Positions 62,644 through 64,000 of a stretch of 64,000 nt of DNA are shown piece after piece. Origin of the DNA: Aeromicrobium camelliae (lineage in GTDB: Bacteria > Actinomycetota > Actinomycetes > Propionibacteriales > Nocardioidaceae); assembly GCF_003850045.1 (NCBI RefSeq), contig NZ_RQJX01000005.1, forward strand, positions 1 to 64,000, read 5' to 3'. The notes beneath the pieces are model-generated. The model was given only the letters and a program-made list of their open reading frames with translations. It made no database searches and was not told the origin of the DNA. Each line of letters opens with the position of its first letter. The stretch's first letter is position 1. A program made the position numbers and the translations under genes.

Positions 62644-63843
62644 TCAGCGGAAGGTCTCGCTCGCGACGGTCCACGCCCGTGCCTGCTCGCTGAGAGTGAA
62701 CCCGAGGCCGGGGCGATCGGACAGCCACATGCGACCGTCACGCGTCTCGAGGCGCTCCTCGAACAGCGGGTCGAGCCAGTCGAAGTGCTCGACCCACGGC
62801 TCCAGACCGTACGTCGCGGCCAGGTGCAGATGGATCTCCATGGCGAAGTGCGGAGCCAGGGAGAGTTGGCGGCTCTCGGCGATCGTCGTGAGCTTGAGGA
62901 ACTGGGTGATACCGCCGATGCGGGGCGCGTCGGGCTGGATGATGTCGGCACCGCCGGCCTCGATGAGGCGAAGGTGCTCGGCGACGCTGCTGAGCATCTC
63001 GCCGGTCGCGATGGGAGTGTCGAGCGAGCGGGCGAGCTGGGCGTGGCCTTCGACGTCGTAGGCGTCGAGCGGTTCCTCGATCCAGACGAGGCCGAACTCC
63101 TCGAAGATCCGGCCCATGCGCTGCGCGGTCGGCCGGTCCCACTGCTGATTCGCGTCCACCATGAGCGGGACGTCGGGGTCCAGGAACTCGCGCACGGCCT
63201 CGACGCGTCGCAGGTCCTCACGCCAGTTGGGCTGGCCGACCTTGAGCTTGATCGCGCCGATGCCCGCCTCGAGCGAGCGTGCGGCATTCTCCTTGACCTG
63301 CTCGATCGGCGTGTGGAGGAACCCGCCCGACGTGTTGTACGTGCGGACGGAGTCGCGCTGAGCGCCGATGAGCTTCGCCAGCGGCAGGCCCGCACGCTTG
63401 GCCTTGAGGTCCCACAGGGCCACGTCGATGGACGCGATCGCCTGAGTCGCCAGGCCGCTGCGGCCGACCGAGGCGCCGGCCCAGGTCAACTTGGTCCAGA
63501 TCTTGGCGATGTCGTTGGGGTCCTCGCCGATGAGCACCGGCGCGATCTCCCGGGCGTGGGCGTACTGCCCCGGGCCGCCGGCGCGCTTGGAGTAGGAGAA
63601 CCCGACTCCCTGGTGTCCGTCGCGCGTGCGGATCTCAGTGACGAGGAAGACCACTTCGGTCATGGGCTTCTGCCGCCCGGTGAGCACCTTGGCGTCGCTG
63701 ATCGGCGTCGCGAGAGGCAGCACCACCGAGGAGAGCGTGACCTCCTCGATCCGGTCGATCGAGGCGGGACCGGCTGCCGCGGCCGTGAGAGCGGCGTCCG
63801 GCGACGCCAGGGCGCTGGTGGGGCGATCGGTCGACAGCGTCAT
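62644..63843 (-). CDS. Mandelate racemase/enolase-family aldarate dehydratase (talarate/galactarate type)
   Basis: 399 residues. An N-terminal Ala-rich tail (about 25 residues) precedes the enolase-like capping domain. The barrel shows [11 protein letters not shown] (KxK catalytic base), LMVDANQQW (metal Asp), [11 protein letters not shown] (Glu), IATGEML (Glu), DAPRIGG and [14 protein letters not shown] (His-Asp dyad region). These blocks match L-talarate/galactarate dehydratases. It would give the same 5-dehydro-4-deoxyglucarate as GudD from galactarate. It overlaps the upstream aldehyde dehydrogenase gene by 4 bp (ATGA). Confidence 0.9.
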   Translation of the reverse strand: MTLSTDRPTSALASPDAALTAAAAGPASIDRIEEVTLSSVVLPLATPISDAKVLTGRQKPMTEVVFLVTEIRTRDGHQGVGFSYSKRAGGPGQYAHAREIAPVLIGEDPNDIAKIWTKLTWAGASVGRSGLATQAIASIDVALWDLKAKRAGLPLAKLIGAQRDSVRTYNTSGGFLHTPIEQVKENAARSLEAGIGAIKLKVGQPNWREDLRRVEAVREFLDPDVPLMVDANQQWDRPTAQRMGRIFEEFGLVWIEEPLDAYDVEGHAQLARSLDTPIATGEMLSSVAEHLRLIEAGGADIIQPDAPRIGGITQFLKLTTIAESRQLSLAPHFAMEIHLHLAATYGLEPWVEHFDWLDPLFEERLETRDGRMWLSDRPGLGFTLSEQARAWTVASETFR

Positions 63844-64000
63844 GAGGCGGTCTCCTTGCTGGTGGTGTCCTGAAGTTCGGGGGCGAGCAGTTCCGTGGGC
63901 ACGTTCTGATAGACGACCGGACGCACGAAGCGCTCGATCGCGCGGGCGCCGACGGACGTCGTCGCGGGCGCCGACGTGGCCGGGTACGGTCCGCCGTGCA
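63840..64000 (-). CDS. Aldehyde dehydrogenase, probable 2-oxoglutarate semialdehyde dehydrogenase (C-terminal fragment)
   Basis: The last 52 codons of a gene that continues beyond the right edge. The readable end has [21 protein letters not shown] in pieces and [14 protein letters not shown], which is the C terminus of NADP-type aldehyde dehydrogenases of the 2,5-dioxovalerate (alpha-ketoglutarate semialdehyde) class ([32 protein letters not shown]). It oxidises the semialdehyde to 2-oxoglutarate, the last step of aldarate breakdown. It is coupled to the dehydratase gene by ATGA. The catalytic Cys and Glu are outside the window. Confidence 0.85.
   Translation of the reverse strand, partial: HGGPYPATSAPATTSVGARAIERFVRPVVYQNVPTELLAPELQDTTSKETAS

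Overview
The window is a high-GC (roughly 70%) actinobacterial chromosome segment, read almost end to end as dense, ordinary-looking genes with typical high-GC codon use. Supporting signs are a dnaK-grpE-dnaJ-hspR operon, a single-chain TrpE-TrpG fusion behind a tryptophan leader peptide, an actinobacterial FprA, MenB for menaquinone, and many genes whose -10 box sits 6-8 nt before the start codon (leaderless mRNAs). The mix (fused isobutyryl-CoA mutase, deaminase/aldolase paired with an arabinonolactone-type oxidase, DUF47-PiT pair) fits Nocardioidaceae/Propionibacteriales or Microbacteriaceae, but I cannot fix the genus. There are no rRNA genes, CRISPR arrays, transposases, integrases or prophage genes, and no gene-free gap longer than 300 bases.

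Layout. 1-237: degenerate palindromic repeats. 0.2-9.2 kb: M20 deacylase, divergent trp leader and trpEG, a frameshifted YeeE/YedE sulfur transporter, purL with a small downstream ORF, DUF47 plus phosphate permease. 9.2-9.45 kb: a 238-bp element with 20-bp terminal inverted repeats and two long hairpins. 9.45-16.4 kb: FAD oxidase and deaminase/aldolase pair, tRNA-Thr(TGT), GNAT enzyme, secreted HNH protein, lpd, a membrane protein, a BtuF-like protein. 16.4-20.6 kb: GntR regulator with a truncated ABC ATPase, menB, and a complete polar amino acid ABC importer. 20.6-25.8 kb: a 5'-truncated esterase and a five-gene alkanesulfonate operon (ssuC-ssuB-ssuA-ssuD-flavin reductase, all leftward).

25.8-39.4 kb: coiled-coil membrane protein, icmF divergent from a MarR regulator, MFS transporter, TetR, ArsR-SRPBCC pair, SDR, then a divergent oxidative cluster (TetR-BVMO-acetoacetate decarboxylase-like protein leftward, GMC/cholesterol-oxidase-like enzyme rightward) with one operator covering both -35 boxes. 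39.5-43.6 kb: dnaK operon behind a SigH/SigR-like promoter. 43.7-53.9 kb: membrane protein, ppc, SnoaL-like protein, NAD(P)-dependent epimerase and divergent TetR with twin operators, acyl-CoA ligase, 3-hydroxyacyl-CoA dehydrogenase, lipoprotein, fprA with a DtxR-like box. 54-55.7 kb: hydroxyacid dehydrogenase and a shortened TauE/SafE permease.

55.7-64.0 kb is one metabolic unit for sugar diacids: glucarate dehydratase, a LysR regulator, a tripartite tricarboxylate-type transporter (tctCBA), a universal stress protein, a compact medium-chain dehydrogenase, a talarate/galactarate-type dehydratase, and the C-terminal end of an alpha-ketoglutarate semialdehyde dehydrogenase running off the right edge. 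Together they would import and convert glucarate/galactarate to 2-oxoglutarate; the 5-dehydro-4-deoxyglucarate dehydratase that is also needed is not in the window.

The least explained items are the divergent BVMO/GMC/decarboxylase-like cluster, the set of long intergenic hairpins with unrelated stems (9.2, 21.3, 34.1 and 39.4 kb), and a 19-bp motif shared upstream of gudD and tctC. I did not find anything I would call a proven new system.
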